From an uncultured Lachnospiraceae bacterium (lineage in GTDB: Bacteria; Bacillota; Clostridia; Lachnospirales; Lachnospiraceae): a DNA stretch of 64,000 nucleotides. The stretch's first letter is position 1. The number at the start of each line of letters is the position of its first letter. Shown piece after piece: positions 44,766 to 53,892 of the stretch. The stretch is from positions 62,001-126,000 of the forward strand of contig CANPTH010000003.1 in assembly GCA_947576945.1 (NCBI GenBank), written 5' to 3'. The notes under the pieces were generated by a model, which was not told the origin of the DNA, searched no databases, and saw only the letters and a list, made by a program, of their open reading frames with translations. Made by a program: the position numbers and the translations under genes.

Positions 44766-44914
44766 GACCCATGGTAATGACCGCGGATTATACTGGATGT
44801 GCGGCGGTGGTTTGGGTTCCGGCGGGGTATGCTGCGGCGGGAGTCTGGCAGCGTTTTTGGCTGAGCCTGCAGGATCAGAAATCGGCTGGCATAAGGCAGG
44901 AGGAAGGAGTTTTT

Positions 44915-46216
44915 ATGGGAAAGAGAACTGTTTTGAAGAAAAGTGTGACAGGGATCCGCATTTTTTCCTACAGTGTATTTACATTTGTGATGATCGCCGG
45001 ATTGACGCTGGCGGTGAATATAACCTTTTTTATCCTTCTTGCACTGCAGTATCACCAGGTTATGCCAAGGTATATTAAGGGCGAAGAGGTGATCGAAGAA
45101 CTGACGCCGACGCAGGACGGTTACAGACTCAGTGACAGGATGGGCAGCCAGCTGGATGAAAAGGGGCAGTGGGCCATGCTTTTAGATGAGACGGGGCGGG
45201 TAGTATGGTCTCATGGCAGGCCGGAAGAGATCGGGGATTCCTATACAGTATCCGATATTGCCCGTATGAGCAGGTGGTATCTGGAAGATTACCCGGTCTA
45301 TATGCGGGTGTGGGAGGATAGCGTTATGGTAGTGGCAATTCCCAGAAATTCCATGTGGAAATATAGCATAGAGTTTCCGATATCCTGGATAGAGTATTTC
45401 AAGAGAATCTGGTATTGGATGCTGCTGTTTGACTTTCTGTGGATTTTGACATTGGCGGTGGTCTTTACGAGACGCTGGTCAAAAACCAGGGAGCAGGCGC
45501 GGATAGAGTGGATCGCCGGCATCTCCCATGACACCCGCACACCGCTGGCGGTTGCGCTCGGCTATGCGGACGCGCTGGAGAGCGGCGGGCGTCTTAGCGG
45601 GGAGGAGCGGCAGAAGGCGGCGGTGATCAGGCATCAGTGCATGGTGATGAAGGAGCTGATCGAAGATCTGAATCTCACCTCCAGACTGGAGTATTCCATG
45701 CAGGCGCTTCGAATGGAAGAGGTGCATCCGGCGGCGGTGCTGCGGGAAGTGGCGGCTGCTTTTCTGGATGACGCCGGGGAGGGGACGCTGGAGATTGAGA
45801 TGGATCCTGACAGACAGGCGGAAGGGATCGTCCTGATGGCCGACCGCCAGCTTCTTGTGCGGGCGCTGCGCAACCTGTTCCACAACAGCTTACGGCACAG
45901 CGAACAGACGGACACCACGGTGATCAGGCTTGGCCTGCGGGATGAAAAAAGGTTCTGCAGGATTCTGTTTGCAGATAACGGGATCGGATATTCGGACGAG
46001 ATGCTCCGTCAGCTGAACGGCAGGAAAAGCAGACAGCCGATCCAGAATATACGGGGGCTGGGCATCGTCTGCAGGATCGTACAGGCACACGGCGGGCAGA
46101 CCGTCTTCGGTAATGGTGCGCAGGGCGGGAGCTTCTGCGAGATGCGGTTTCGGAAGCGGAGGAAGAAAGTTTCATACAGAGACAATACCTCTCTACAACA
46201 TTATACTATTGATTAA
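44915..46216 (+). CDS. Sensor histidine kinase
   Basis: 433 residues from ATG 44915, preceded by AGGAAGGAG. Two transmembrane helices (about residues 18-45 and 165-185) enclose an outer sensor domain of about 120 residues. The H box is ISHDTRTPLAVALGY, the N box LFHNSLRHS, then ADNGIGY and a final GLGIVCRIVQAHGG. It autophosphorylates the His and passes it to the regulator encoded upstream. Likely signal: the compound exported by the divergent ABC system. Confidence 0.87.
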   Translation: MGKRTVLKKSVTGIRIFSYSVFTFVMIAGLTLAVNITFFILLALQYHQVMPRYIKGEEVIEELTPTQDGYRLSDRMGSQLDEKGQWAMLLDETGRVVWSHGRPEEIGDSYTVSDIARMSRWYLEDYPVYMRVWEDSVMVVAIPRNSMWKYSIEFPISWIEYFKRIWYWMLLFDFLWILTLAVVFTRRWSKTREQARIEWIAGISHDTRTPLAVALGYADALESGGRLSGEERQKAAVIRHQCMVMKELIEDLNLTSRLEYSMQALRMEEVHPAAVLREVAAAFLDDAGEGTLEIEMDPDRQAEGIVLMADRQLLVRALRNLFHNSLRHSEQTDTTVIRLGLRDEKRFCRILFADNGIGYSDEMLRQLNGRKSRQPIQNIRGLGIVCRIVQAHGGQTVFGNGAQGGSFCEMRFRKRRKKVSYRDNTSLQHYTID

Positions 46217-46249
46217 TAATTAATAGTGTGATACTATAAGAATATAGTA
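46209..46249 (+). promoter_or_regulatory. Promoter and palindromic operator of HAAS/PadR operon
   Basis: TTGATT, 17 bases, TACTAT (46232-46237). A perfect palindrome TACTATA-AGAA-TATAGTA (46232-46249) covers the -10, and an imperfect one (CTATTGATTA...AATAG) covers the -35. Both are candidate operators for the PadR protein encoded two genes on. Confidence 0.55.
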
Positions 46250-46269
46250 CATAACAGGGAGGTGAATTG

Positions 46270-47091
46270 ATGCAGGTTACATGTAAAAAGGATTATCTGA
46301 TACAAGTTAAAAATGCAATGCTTCTCCATTTTGCGCACAAAGATATTCGCACTGCGCTTAGAGACATAGACGAACTTTTTGCATCGGGAAAGGAACATGG
46401 CAAAACAGAAGCAGAGTTATGCCATGAGCTGGGGAGGCCCAAAGATTTTGCAGATCATCTCATTGGTACAAATGATCATGATAAATTTTTCTTTAATATG
46501 GCTATAAATATTAGCAGCATATTGGCCATAGGCATATTTAGTGTTTATATTTTTTCCTCCCTTAATCCTGTTTACTGGGGAACGCTGACGATTGCGGTTT
46601 CGGTTTTAATCTGGAATTTGTGTGGTGGTTTTTGCTTAAACGGACTCTTTTCTGATTCTATACATCATAAGAAGGAATATATTGTTTATTGTATTATCTC
46701 ATTTATTATAGCAGCTTTTCAGCAGACGCTTACTCTTTTATTAAACAGCTGGTGTGGAACATCGCATTTCAGCATACCGGTGACGTATATTCATATAGCT
46801 TATTATTTCTCTGTATTGACGGCCATCATCTCAGGTATACTGCTGCTTTTTGCCATATACAGATTTTCACATGGAAGTTATTTTGCGCTGTGTATGCTTC
46901 CGGTATCAGTTGGAATGATTTGTTCGAATCTGTCTTTTATAACATATATCAAAGCATTTAACGGGCCGAATATATTTTCCGCAATGTGTTCTATTCCCTA
47001 TATTTCCGGTTTTATACTTTCCTTTGGTTTCCTGAGGGTATTCTTAGTGAATCATTATACAAATGCGAAAGAGAACAGGAGTAAATTATAG
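46270..47091 (+). CDS. HAAS/DUF1700-type membrane protein
   Basis: 273 residues from ATG 46270 (an in-frame TTG lies just before), with GGGAGGTG upstream. The N-terminal 70 residues are the HAAS-type alpha-alpha-superhelix (ELCHELGRPKDFADHLI), followed by about six transmembrane helices. In this family the soluble part is often tied to a PadR regulator, encoded next. Function in the cell is unknown. Confidence 0.7.
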   Translation: MQVTCKKDYLIQVKNAMLLHFAHKDIRTALRDIDELFASGKEHGKTEAELCHELGRPKDFADHLIGTNDHDKFFFNMAINISSILAIGIFSVYIFSSLNPVYWGTLTIAVSVLIWNLCGGFCLNGLFSDSIHHKKEYIVYCIISFIIAAFQQTLTLLLNSWCGTSHFSIPVTYIHIAYYFSVLTAIISGILLLFAIYRFSHGSYFALCMLPVSVGMICSNLSFITYIKAFNGPNIFSAMCSIPYISGFILSFGFLRVFLVNHYTNAKENRSKL

Positions 47092-47403
47092 ATGGAATCA
47101 CAAATGAACCGTGGAATATTGGAGTTATGTATCCTTTATCAGTTTTTGTCAATGGATTATTACGGTTATGATATCATGGAAAAAATGAGACCTCTTTTTC
47201 CGGATGTGAAAGACAGCACTTTTTATGTTATTTTACGCAGACTTAACGCAAAGGGCTGCACAGAAATATATTACGGGAATGAATCAAATGGACCACAGCG
47301 AAAATATTATAGAATTACGGAAGAGGGCAGGGAATATCTTGAGAGCTTAATTCAAAGCTGGCGGGAAATAAAAAGCATTGTTGAATCTTTGGGAATTATT
47401 TAG
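47092..47403 (+). CDS. PadR family transcriptional regulator
   Basis: 103 residues, winged helix with YGYDIMEKMR, STFYVILRRLNAKG, and the wing RKYYRITEEGREYLE. It starts immediately at the stop of the HAAS gene (TAG-ATG), so translation is coupled. In most such pairs PadR comes first; here the order is reversed. It probably represses this operon through the palindrome at 46232. A strong terminator follows. Confidence 0.88.
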   Translation: MESQMNRGILELCILYQFLSMDYYGYDIMEKMRPLFPDVKDSTFYVILRRLNAKGCTEIYYGNESNGPQRKYYRITEEGREYLESLIQSWREIKSIVESLGII

Positions 47404-47433
47404 CGTGGGAAGTACTTCTGAACTTAAGATTTA

Positions 47434-47478
47434 AAAAGGCTGTTGCAAAAAGTGGAATTAATTTTGCAGCAGCCTTTT
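47434..47478. terminator. Bidirectional terminator between PadR and pyrG
   Basis: AAAAGGCTGTTGCAAAA and TTTTGCAGCAGCCTTTT pair over 17 positions with one wobble, A-rich on one side and T-rich on the other, between two convergent genes. Confidence 0.85.
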
Positions 47479-47501
47479 GTTGATTGTGTTAAGCCGGCAG
47501 G

Positions 47502-49127
47502 TTAGTCCGGCCTGTTTTTATTTTGCAATGCAGCCTCTACAAACCCTTTAAACAGCGGATGCGGCCTGTTGGGCCGGGATTTCAATTCCGGATGGGCCTG
47601 GGTTGCGATAAAGAAGGGATGTTCCGGCAGTTCGCACATTTCCACGATGCGTCCGTCCGGGGACAATCCCGACAGCTTCATACCCTTTTCCGTAAGCACT
47701 GCGCGGTAATCGTTGTTGACTTCGTAGCGGTGTCTGTGCCTCTCGTGGATCGTCTCCTCTCCGTACAGCGTATAGGATTTGGACGTCTTGTCCAGTACGC
47801 AGGGATAGGAACCGAGACGCAGCGTGCCGCCGATATCTTCCACACCGTTCTGATCCGGCATCAGGGCGATCACCGGATGGGTTGTAGAGGGATTCAGCTC
47901 TATGCTGTGCGCGTCGTTGTAGGACAGTACGTTTCTCGCAAATTCCACGATCGCCAGCTGCATACCGAGGCAGAGGCCGAGAAACGGGATCTTGTTCACT
48001 CTTGCATGAGTGATGGCGTAAATCTTGCCATCGATACCCCTGTCGCCGAAGCCGCCCGGTACCAGAATGCCGTTCACGCCTTCGAGCAGTGTTCCCGCAT
48101 TGTCGGCTGTCACCGTTTCGGAATCCACCCAGCGGATGTTGACGACACAGTGGTTGGAGATGCCGCCGTGTTTTAACGCTTCCACCACACTGATATAAGC
48201 GTCGTGCAGCTGTGTATATTTGCCGACCAAAGCCACTGTCACCTCGTCGGTAGGGCTTCTGAGAGATTCCACCATAGCCGTCCAGTCTGCCAGATCGGGT
48301 TCCGGACAATCCAGTTTCAGGCATTCGCACGCCACCTGGGCCAGATGCTCCTTCTCCATGGCCAGGGGCGCTTCGTATAAATGCACCACGTCCAGATTCT
48401 GCAGTACCCGGTTGCTTGGTACGTTACAGAAAAGAGCGATCTTGTCCTTTAATCCCTGATCAAGCGCGTGTTCGCTGCGGCATACGATGATGTCCGGCTG
48501 GATCCCCATGCCCTGCAGCTCCTTGACGCTGGCCTGGGTGGGCTTGGTCTTCATCTCCTGAGAAGCGCTCAGATAGGGAATCAAAGTCACGTGGATCAGA
48601 ATCGCGTTGTCGCGGCCGACCTCGTGCTGGAACTGTCGGATGGACTCCAGGAAAGGCTGGCTTTCGATGTCGCCCACCGTGCCGCCCACCTCGATAATGG
48701 CAATCCGGGTATCCTCATCAGTAAAATTGCGGTAGAAGCGGCTCTTGATCTCATTCGTGATATGGGGGATCACCTGTACCGTGCCGCCGCCGTAATCGCC
48801 GCGGCGCTCTTTCTGCAGAACGGACCAGTAGACCTTGCCTGTAGTCACGTTGGAGTTCTTGCCCAGATTTTCGTCAATGAAACGCTCATAATGACCCAGG
48901 TCCAGATCGGTCTCCGTGCCGTCCTCCGTGACGAACACCTCGCCGTGCTGGATGGGATTCATCGTGCCGGGATCGATATTGATATAGGGGTCAAATTTCT
49001 GCATCGTGACTTTATAGCCCCGTGCTTTCAGTAATCTTCCTAAGGAAGCGGCCGTGATGCCCTTACCGAGACCAGAGACAACGCCGCCTGTTACGAATAC
49101 GTACTTAACTGCCATTCCTTTATCCAT
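47502..49127 (-). CDS. pyrG: CTP synthase
   Basis: 541 residues. Converts UTP to CTP with ATP and glutamine. The N-terminal synthetase domain has [17 protein letters not shown] (P-loop) and [12 protein letters not shown]; the C-terminal glutamine amidotransferase has the Cys in [10 protein letters not shown] and the His/Glu in [14 protein letters not shown] 49127 is used; ATG 49115, four codons later, is equally possible. Stand-alone gene on the minus strand, ending near the terminator. Makes the CTP that the CDP-polyol enzymes of region 1 need. Confidence 0.95.
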   Translation of the reverse strand: MDKGMAVKYVFVTGGVVSGLGKGITAASLGRLLKARGYKVTMQKFDPYINIDPGTMNPIQHGEVFVTEDGTETDLDLGHYERFIDENLGKNSNVTTGKVYWSVLQKERRGDYGGGTVQVIPHITNEIKSRFYRNFTDEDTRIAIIEVGGTVGDIESQPFLESIRQFQHEVGRDNAILIHVTLIPYLSASQEMKTKPTQASVKELQGMGIQPDIIVCRSEHALDQGLKDKIALFCNVPSNRVLQNLDVVHLYEAPLAMEKEHLAQVACECLKLDCPEPDLADWTAMVESLRSPTDEVTVALVGKYTQLHDAYISVVEALKHGGISNHCVVNIRWVDSETVTADNAGTLLEGVNGILVPGGFGDRGIDGKIYAITHARVNKIPFLGLCLGMQLAIVEFARNVLSYNDAHSIELNPSTTHPVIALMPDQNGVEDIGGTLRLGSYPCVLDKTSKSYTLYGEETIHERHRHRYEVNNDYRAVLTEKGMKLSGLSPDGRIVEMCELPEHPFFIATQAHPELKSRPNRPHPLFKGFVEAALQNKNRPD

Positions 49128-49190
49128 GCCTTTCTGTAATCTGTAAATTGTTTGCTGTATGCCGTTCCTGAAAAAAACAATATAAAAGCA

Positions 49191-50198
49191 TTATACAATG
49201 GACGGAGTGGAAAAATCTACTGATACGTTGAAATTTTGTGAAATCTCGGTAAGTTCTTTTTCAGTATAGCCGTAGGACAGGATCTGTTCTTTCGTGGCGC
49301 CGGCTTTGAGCATCCGTTTTATGGCGTTGGTGCGCTCTTCTTCGATACCCTGTTCGATACCTTTTTCGATACCTTTTTCAATGCCTTTTTCAATGCCTTT
49401 TGCTTCAATATTTTCTGACAGGTTGCACATAGTCTGTATCCTCCCTTCTAAATCGGCGGTCATTATCATTCCGTACGATTCTGTTAGTATACGTTTCTTT
49501 TCGGTGGTATCCATCTGCGAAAACAGTTTCTCCAGCATATTGATCAGGATGTTTTGTGAATCCTTTAGATTCTCGCCGCTTCTTATGTTGATAATAATTC
49601 CTTTCATTAAATCCGTATTGTGCAGATTTGTCTTATTTCCAAAGATACTTTTCTTTTCAAAACCGAGTTCTTCGATACTGTCGCCCTCGTCACTGCTGTC
49701 CATGCAGATCCAGATACTCCGTACCTTCTTTAAATTATCGTAGTCACTGTGGAAAAATTCAGTCTGCTTCTGTGCGGAAACCATCCGTGCCATGTAAAAG
49801 ATGATTCTGTTTTCCAGATGATATCCAAGAGCTGACGGATCTGATGACTTTTGGGCCTCCACATTGATCAATATTTTCATTTCTGACTGTCTGTGGTAAG
49901 CGGTAAAGCGGATATCATAGAAAATGATTCCCTCTCCCGGCACATTGTCCTCAATATTGGAGTCTTTTATGCGTCCTAAATTGGATAATCCTGCGTCGAG
50001 CGGTTTGCTGCCGATCTCGATGTCATTGCCGATACAGGACATAATATCATCAATCGCCATATCCTGAAATTCACTGACAGCATATTTCAGGATGCGTGCA
50101 AGAATCTGTCTGTCCGCAAGCAGGAATTTCACATTGGTGTCATAGGTGACGGCGTCATTTGCAGCATCAACTGCCTGCGATAAATAAGTTTGTGTCAT
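49191..50198 (-). CDS. Rpn/PD-(D/E)XK nuclease family transposase-like protein
   Basis: 335 residues. The N-terminal 200 residues match the PD-(D/E)XK family (Rpn-type) with IIFYDIRFTAYHR and LINVEAQK, the Asp and Glu-x-Gln of the active site. Near residue 275 is a tandem GIEK repeat (KGIEKGIEKGIEQGIEE), encoded by 12-bp DNA repeats that could vary in number. Such genes are often multi-copy and have been linked to recombination. It is located alone between pyrG and the APH-like gene. Confidence 0.8.
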   Translation of the reverse strand: MTQTYLSQAVDAANDAVTYDTNVKFLLADRQILARILKYAVSEFQDMAIDDIMSCIGNDIEIGSKPLDAGLSNLGRIKDSNIEDNVPGEGIIFYDIRFTAYHRQSEMKILINVEAQKSSDPSALGYHLENRIIFYMARMVSAQKQTEFFHSDYDNLKKVRSIWICMDSSDEGDSIEELGFEKKSIFGNKTNLHNTDLMKGIIINIRSGENLKDSQNILINMLEKLFSQMDTTEKKRILTESYGMIMTADLEGRIQTMCNLSENIEAKGIEKGIEKGIEKGIEQGIEEERTNAIKRMLKAGATKEQILSYGYTEKELTEISQNFNVSVDFSTPSIV

Positions 50199-50485
50199 AT
50201 AGCTCCTCTTCTGTAAGTTTTATCCATGATGCGGGTTCTTCCATATAGCATTATTATACTTGATTCCAGAAACAATAGCAATAAGGGCAATAGCCCTGTA
50301 ACTGACAAACCCGGCATGAACCCGGGCTTTCCGGTTCACGTTGTGTTTCGCTGTGATCTGCCCTATAATGATTTCAGGCATTGAAGACATAAACGCCGGG
50401 CGGCATGTTTGGTTTGCCGGCCGGGCAGCATATACTGACATATGGTGCAGTGGGTTGCAGGAAAGGGAGAAAGAGGAAGGCAATT

Positions 50486-51283
50486 ATGTTTTTACCGGAA
50501 AAAATACGAGGACTGGTCAGGGATGAGCCGTATCAGAAGGACGGAATCGGGATGTCCGGATCGACGGTCCTGATGTTTCATGATAAGGTTTTGAAGATTC
50601 AGCAGTATAGCGAAGAAGCCGAAAACGAGTACCGCATGATGAAATATCTGCAGGGCAGGGCGCCTGTACCGGAGGTGTATGCCTGTGAAACAGAGGGGGA
50701 CAGGATGTATCTGCTGATGCGTAAATGTACCGGCCGGATGGCGTGCAGCGGCGCATACAGGAAGGATTGGAATGCCCTGTGCGGACTGCTGGCGAACAGT
50801 TTGAAAACGTTATGGAGTGTTGACGTGTCCGACTGTCCCTGCGACCAGCGGTTATGCCGCAAACTTGCGCAGGCGGCCCGGAATGTGGAGGCCGGCCTGG
50901 TGGATCTTGATAATGTGGAGCCGGATACTTTCGGGGAGGGAGGCTTTCGGGATCCGGAAGATTTGCTGCAGTGGCTGTACGACCATATGCCGGAGGAGGA
51001 GCCTGTCTTATCTCACGGCGATCTGTGCCTGCCCAATGTATTCGGCATAGAAGAGCGGGTGACGGGCTATATCGACCTGGGCAGGGCCGGCACAGCCGAT
51101 AAATGGTGCGATATTGCCCTGTGCTGCCGCAGCCTGTTTCATAATTTCAGCGGAAAATACAGTGACAGCTCTGTTGGCCGTATGCCTGTGGAGTTTGATG
51201 TCAGCCAGTTCTTTTCTTTGCTGGGTCTGGAGCCTGACTGGCAGAAAATACGGTATTATATACTGTTGGATGAATTATTTTAG
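50486..51283 (+). CDS. APH(3')-type aminoglycoside phosphotransferase family protein
   Basis: 265 residues from ATG 50486, preceded by a GAGGAAGG site; the longer frame upstream is doubtful. Kinase fold with the catalytic loop VLSHGDLCLPNVF (HGDxxxxN) and the metal motif GYIDLGRAGTADKWCDIAL, both characteristic of APH(3') kanamycin kinases. Lys in KVLKIQ probably binds ATP. Resistance activity cannot be concluded from sequence; chromosomal homologues exist with unknown substrates. Confidence 0.85.
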   Translation: MFLPEKIRGLVRDEPYQKDGIGMSGSTVLMFHDKVLKIQQYSEEAENEYRMMKYLQGRAPVPEVYACETEGDRMYLLMRKCTGRMACSGAYRKDWNALCGLLANSLKTLWSVDVSDCPCDQRLCRKLAQAARNVEAGLVDLDNVEPDTFGEGGFRDPEDLLQWLYDHMPEEEPVLSHGDLCLPNVFGIEERVTGYIDLGRAGTADKWCDIALCCRSLFHNFSGKYSDSSVGRMPVEFDVSQFFSLLGLEPDWQKIRYYILLDELF

Positions 51284-51388
51284 TTTCTGTTCCAATAATA
51301 ATCAACAAAATATGTTAAACAGTATTTTAAAACAGTAACAGTTCAGCCCGGATTTTGTATTTATACAAAATTTTTTTGGCGGCAAACC

Positions 51389-51417
51389 TTGCTAAAATTG
51401 TAAATAGATTTTATAAT
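51389..51417 (+). promoter_or_regulatory. Predicted promoter of ftsH
   Basis: TTGCTA, 17 bases, TATAAT in the 236-bp AT-rich gap, about 100 bp before the start. Confidence 0.65.
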
Positions 51418-51519
51418 TCTTTAATACTTGTGTCCGCAAATTCATAATTCTATTATTGATTTATGAATGCGCGTACCTTATATTTTATATAGAGAGAAAA
51501 CAGAAAGTGAGGATTCCTC

Positions 51520-53805
51520 ATGGATGATAATTTAAATCAATACGAAGGTGGTCCCGGCGGTTCCGGCAACGGCTCCGGCGGCCCGGGAGGGCCGGGAGGC
51601 TCCGGTGGTTCCGGCAGCAGCGGCAACGATCCCCGGAAACAGAGCCTGATCATGCTGGCGGTGGCGGCTATCGTCACCCTTTTATGCATCAGCATGTTTA
51701 TGAAGATGATGACCGGCGCTACCAATCAGGAGATTTCCTACAATGCCTTTATCGAGATGATCGAGAAGGAACAGATCGAGAGTGTTACAGTAGAATCTGA
51801 CAGAGTTGTTATTTATCCGAAACAGGCGGAGACGAAATCCCCTTTTGTATACGGCTACGGTCTGGGTACGATGACTTACTATACCGGGAAGATGGAAGAC
51901 GACGACACACTGACCAGGCGCCTTCTGGAAAAGGATATTGAGACCAACAAACCGACCTCCGACAGTTCCAGCATCATTATGACGGTGCTGCTCTATTATG
52001 TGCTTCCGATTCTGCTGATGTGGGGATTGATGAGCCTGCTCTTCCGGCGGATGGGCGGCAGAGGCGGCCCAATGGGCGTAGGCAAGAGTACCGCCAAGGC
52101 CTATGTGCAGAAAGAGACCGGCATCACCTTTAAGGATGTGGCAGGGGAGGATGAGGCCAAGGAATCGCTGGTGGAAGTGGTGGACTTCCTTCACAACCCC
52201 GGTAAATATTCCAAGATCGGCGCCAGGCTGCCCAAAGGGGCGCTTCTGGTAGGACCGCCCGGAACAGGTAAGACACTGTTGGCCAAGGCAGTGGCGGGAG
52301 AGGCGCATGTGCCCTTTTTCTCCCTGTCCGGTTCTGATTTTATAGAATTGTATGTAGGTGTGGGTGCATCCCGCGTGCGTGATCTGTTCAGGGAAGCGGA
52401 GAAGAACGCGCCCTGTATCGTGTTTATCGACGAGATCGACGCCATCGGCCGCAGCAGGGATTCCAAGTACGGCGGCGGTAACGAGGAGAGAGAACAGACG
52501 CTGAACCAGCTGCTGTCCGAGATGGACGGTTTTGACGGCAAGAAGGGGATCATCATCCTGGCGGCCACCAACAGGCCGGAGATCCTGGATAAGGCGCTTC
52601 TGCGTCCGGGCCGTTTCGACCGCAGGATCATCGTGGACAAACCGGATTTAAAAGGCCGTGTGGAAATCCTGAAAGTACATGCCAAGGACGTACGGATGGA
52701 TGAGACCGTGGATCTGAATGAGATAGCGCTGGCAACCTCCGGCGCGGTGGGATCCGATCTGGCTAACATGATCAATGAGGCGGCTATCAATGCCGTCAAG
52801 ACAGGCAGAGAGTATGTCAATCAGAAGGATCTGTTCGACGCGGTGGAGCAGGTGCTTGTGGGCAAAGAGAAAAAGGACCGTATCATGAGTAAGGAAGAGC
52901 GCAAGATCGTTTCCTATCATGAGGTGGGCCATGCGCTGGTAAGCGCGCTGCAGAAAAATTCGGAACCGGTACAGAAGATCACCATCGTGCCAAGAACCAT
53001 GGGAGCGCTGGGGTATGTCATGCATGTACCGGAAGAAGAGAAATATCTGAACACGGAAGCGGAGCTGCGGGAACGTCTGGTGGGACTGCTGGGAGGCCGT
53101 GCGGCGGAGGAGATCGTCTTCGATACCGTCACCACGGGAGCGGCCAACGATATCGAGCAGGCCACGAGCATTGCCCGCAACATGATCACCCGCTTCGGCA
53201 TGAGCAGGAAATTCGGCCTGATGGGGCTGGCAACGGTGGAAAGCCAGTATCTGGACGGCAGGGCATCCCTGACCTGTTCCGATGTGACGGCGGCGGATAT
53301 CGATACGGAAGTGATGAAGATGCTGCGTGACAGCTACAAGCAGGCCAAGAAGCTGTTGAAGGAAAACCGCGAGATCATGGATAAACTGGCGGCACACCTG
53401 ATCGAGAAAGAGACCATTACCGGCAAGGAATTTATGAAGATCTTCCGTAAGGAGAAAGGACTTCCGGAGCCGGAAGAGGAGGAGAGCGGGAACGGTACGG
53501 CCAAAAAGGAGACGCAGCCGGCACAGCAGAATCCGGCAGCGGGCAGTGTCGAGCCGGAGAAGCAGCCTGTATATGGCCAGCCGGCGTCGGGACAGAGCGC
53601 TGTAGAAGGCAGTCCGGTTCCGGATCAGAATTCCGATGCGGCGCAAAACCGGCAGGCGCAGTCTTCCGATCCCGGCATGCAGGCGCAGCCGCCGGAGGCG
53701 CAGAAAGAACAGGAACAGCCGTGGAGGCCGCCCTGTCAGCCGCAGCCGGAGAACAGAGGCGTCTTTTCACAGGCGCCGGAACCGCGGGACGACCATAAAC
53801 ATTAA
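51520..53805 (+). CDS. ftsH: ATP-dependent zinc metalloprotease FtsH
   Basis: 761 residues. Membrane-bound AAA protease for quality control of membrane and regulatory proteins. A Gly/Pro/Ser-rich N-terminus (about 1-40) precedes helix one (about 45-65) and an outer domain; helix two is near residue 155. Walker A GPPGTGKT is near residue 245, Walker B IVFIDEIDAIG, then the arginine-finger region RPGRFDRRI. The zinc site is HEVGH near residue 467 (Val in place of the usual Ala). The last 115 residues are a Gln/Pro/Glu-rich low-complexity tail, longer than in most FtsH. ATG follows GAGGA; a terminator separates it from uvrC. Confidence 0.95.
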   Translation: MDDNLNQYEGGPGGSGNGSGGPGGPGGSGGSGSSGNDPRKQSLIMLAVAAIVTLLCISMFMKMMTGATNQEISYNAFIEMIEKEQIESVTVESDRVVIYPKQAETKSPFVYGYGLGTMTYYTGKMEDDDTLTRRLLEKDIETNKPTSDSSSIIMTVLLYYVLPILLMWGLMSLLFRRMGGRGGPMGVGKSTAKAYVQKETGITFKDVAGEDEAKESLVEVVDFLHNPGKYSKIGARLPKGALLVGPPGTGKTLLAKAVAGEAHVPFFSLSGSDFIELYVGVGASRVRDLFREAEKNAPCIVFIDEIDAIGRSRDSKYGGGNEEREQTLNQLLSEMDGFDGKKGIIILAATNRPEILDKALLRPGRFDRRIIVDKPDLKGRVEILKVHAKDVRMDETVDLNEIALATSGAVGSDLANMINEAAINAVKTGREYVNQKDLFDAVEQVLVGKEKKDRIMSKEERKIVSYHEVGHALVSALQKNSEPVQKITIVPRTMGALGYVMHVPEEEKYLNTEAELRERLVGLLGGRAAEEIVFDTVTTGAANDIEQATSIARNMITRFGMSRKFGLMGLATVESQYLDGRASLTCSDVTAADIDTEVMKMLRDSYKQAKKLLKENREIMDKLAAHLIEKETITGKEFMKIFRKEKGLPEPEEEESGNGTAKKETQPAQQNPAAGSVEPEKQPVYGQPASGQSAVEGSPVPDQNSDAAQNRQAQSSDPGMQAQPPEAQKEQEQPWRPPCQPQPENRGVFSQAPEPRDDHKH

Positions 53806-53831
53806 GAACCTGCGGCGTAGGAAAGAATAAG

Positions 53832-53869
53832 AGGCAAAGTCATATCAGCAGCTGACTTTGCCTTCTCTT
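53832..53869 (+). terminator. Rho-independent terminator after ftsH
   Basis: AGGCAAAGTCA pairs with TGACTTTGCCT across a ten-base loop (53832-53842 with 53853-53863), followed by TCTCTT. Confidence 0.7.
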
Positions 53870-53892
53870 TATAACAGTAAGGAAAGCATGCC

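Noticed and set aside
47502-49127. pyrG considered part of the CDP-polymer system
   Set aside because: It is a general housekeeping gene 37 kb away; supply of CTP alone does not make it part of the cluster.
49341-49415. Short tandem repeats considered as a CRISPR array
   Set aside because: The 12-bp units are contiguous, without spacers, and encode the GIEK repeat of a protein.
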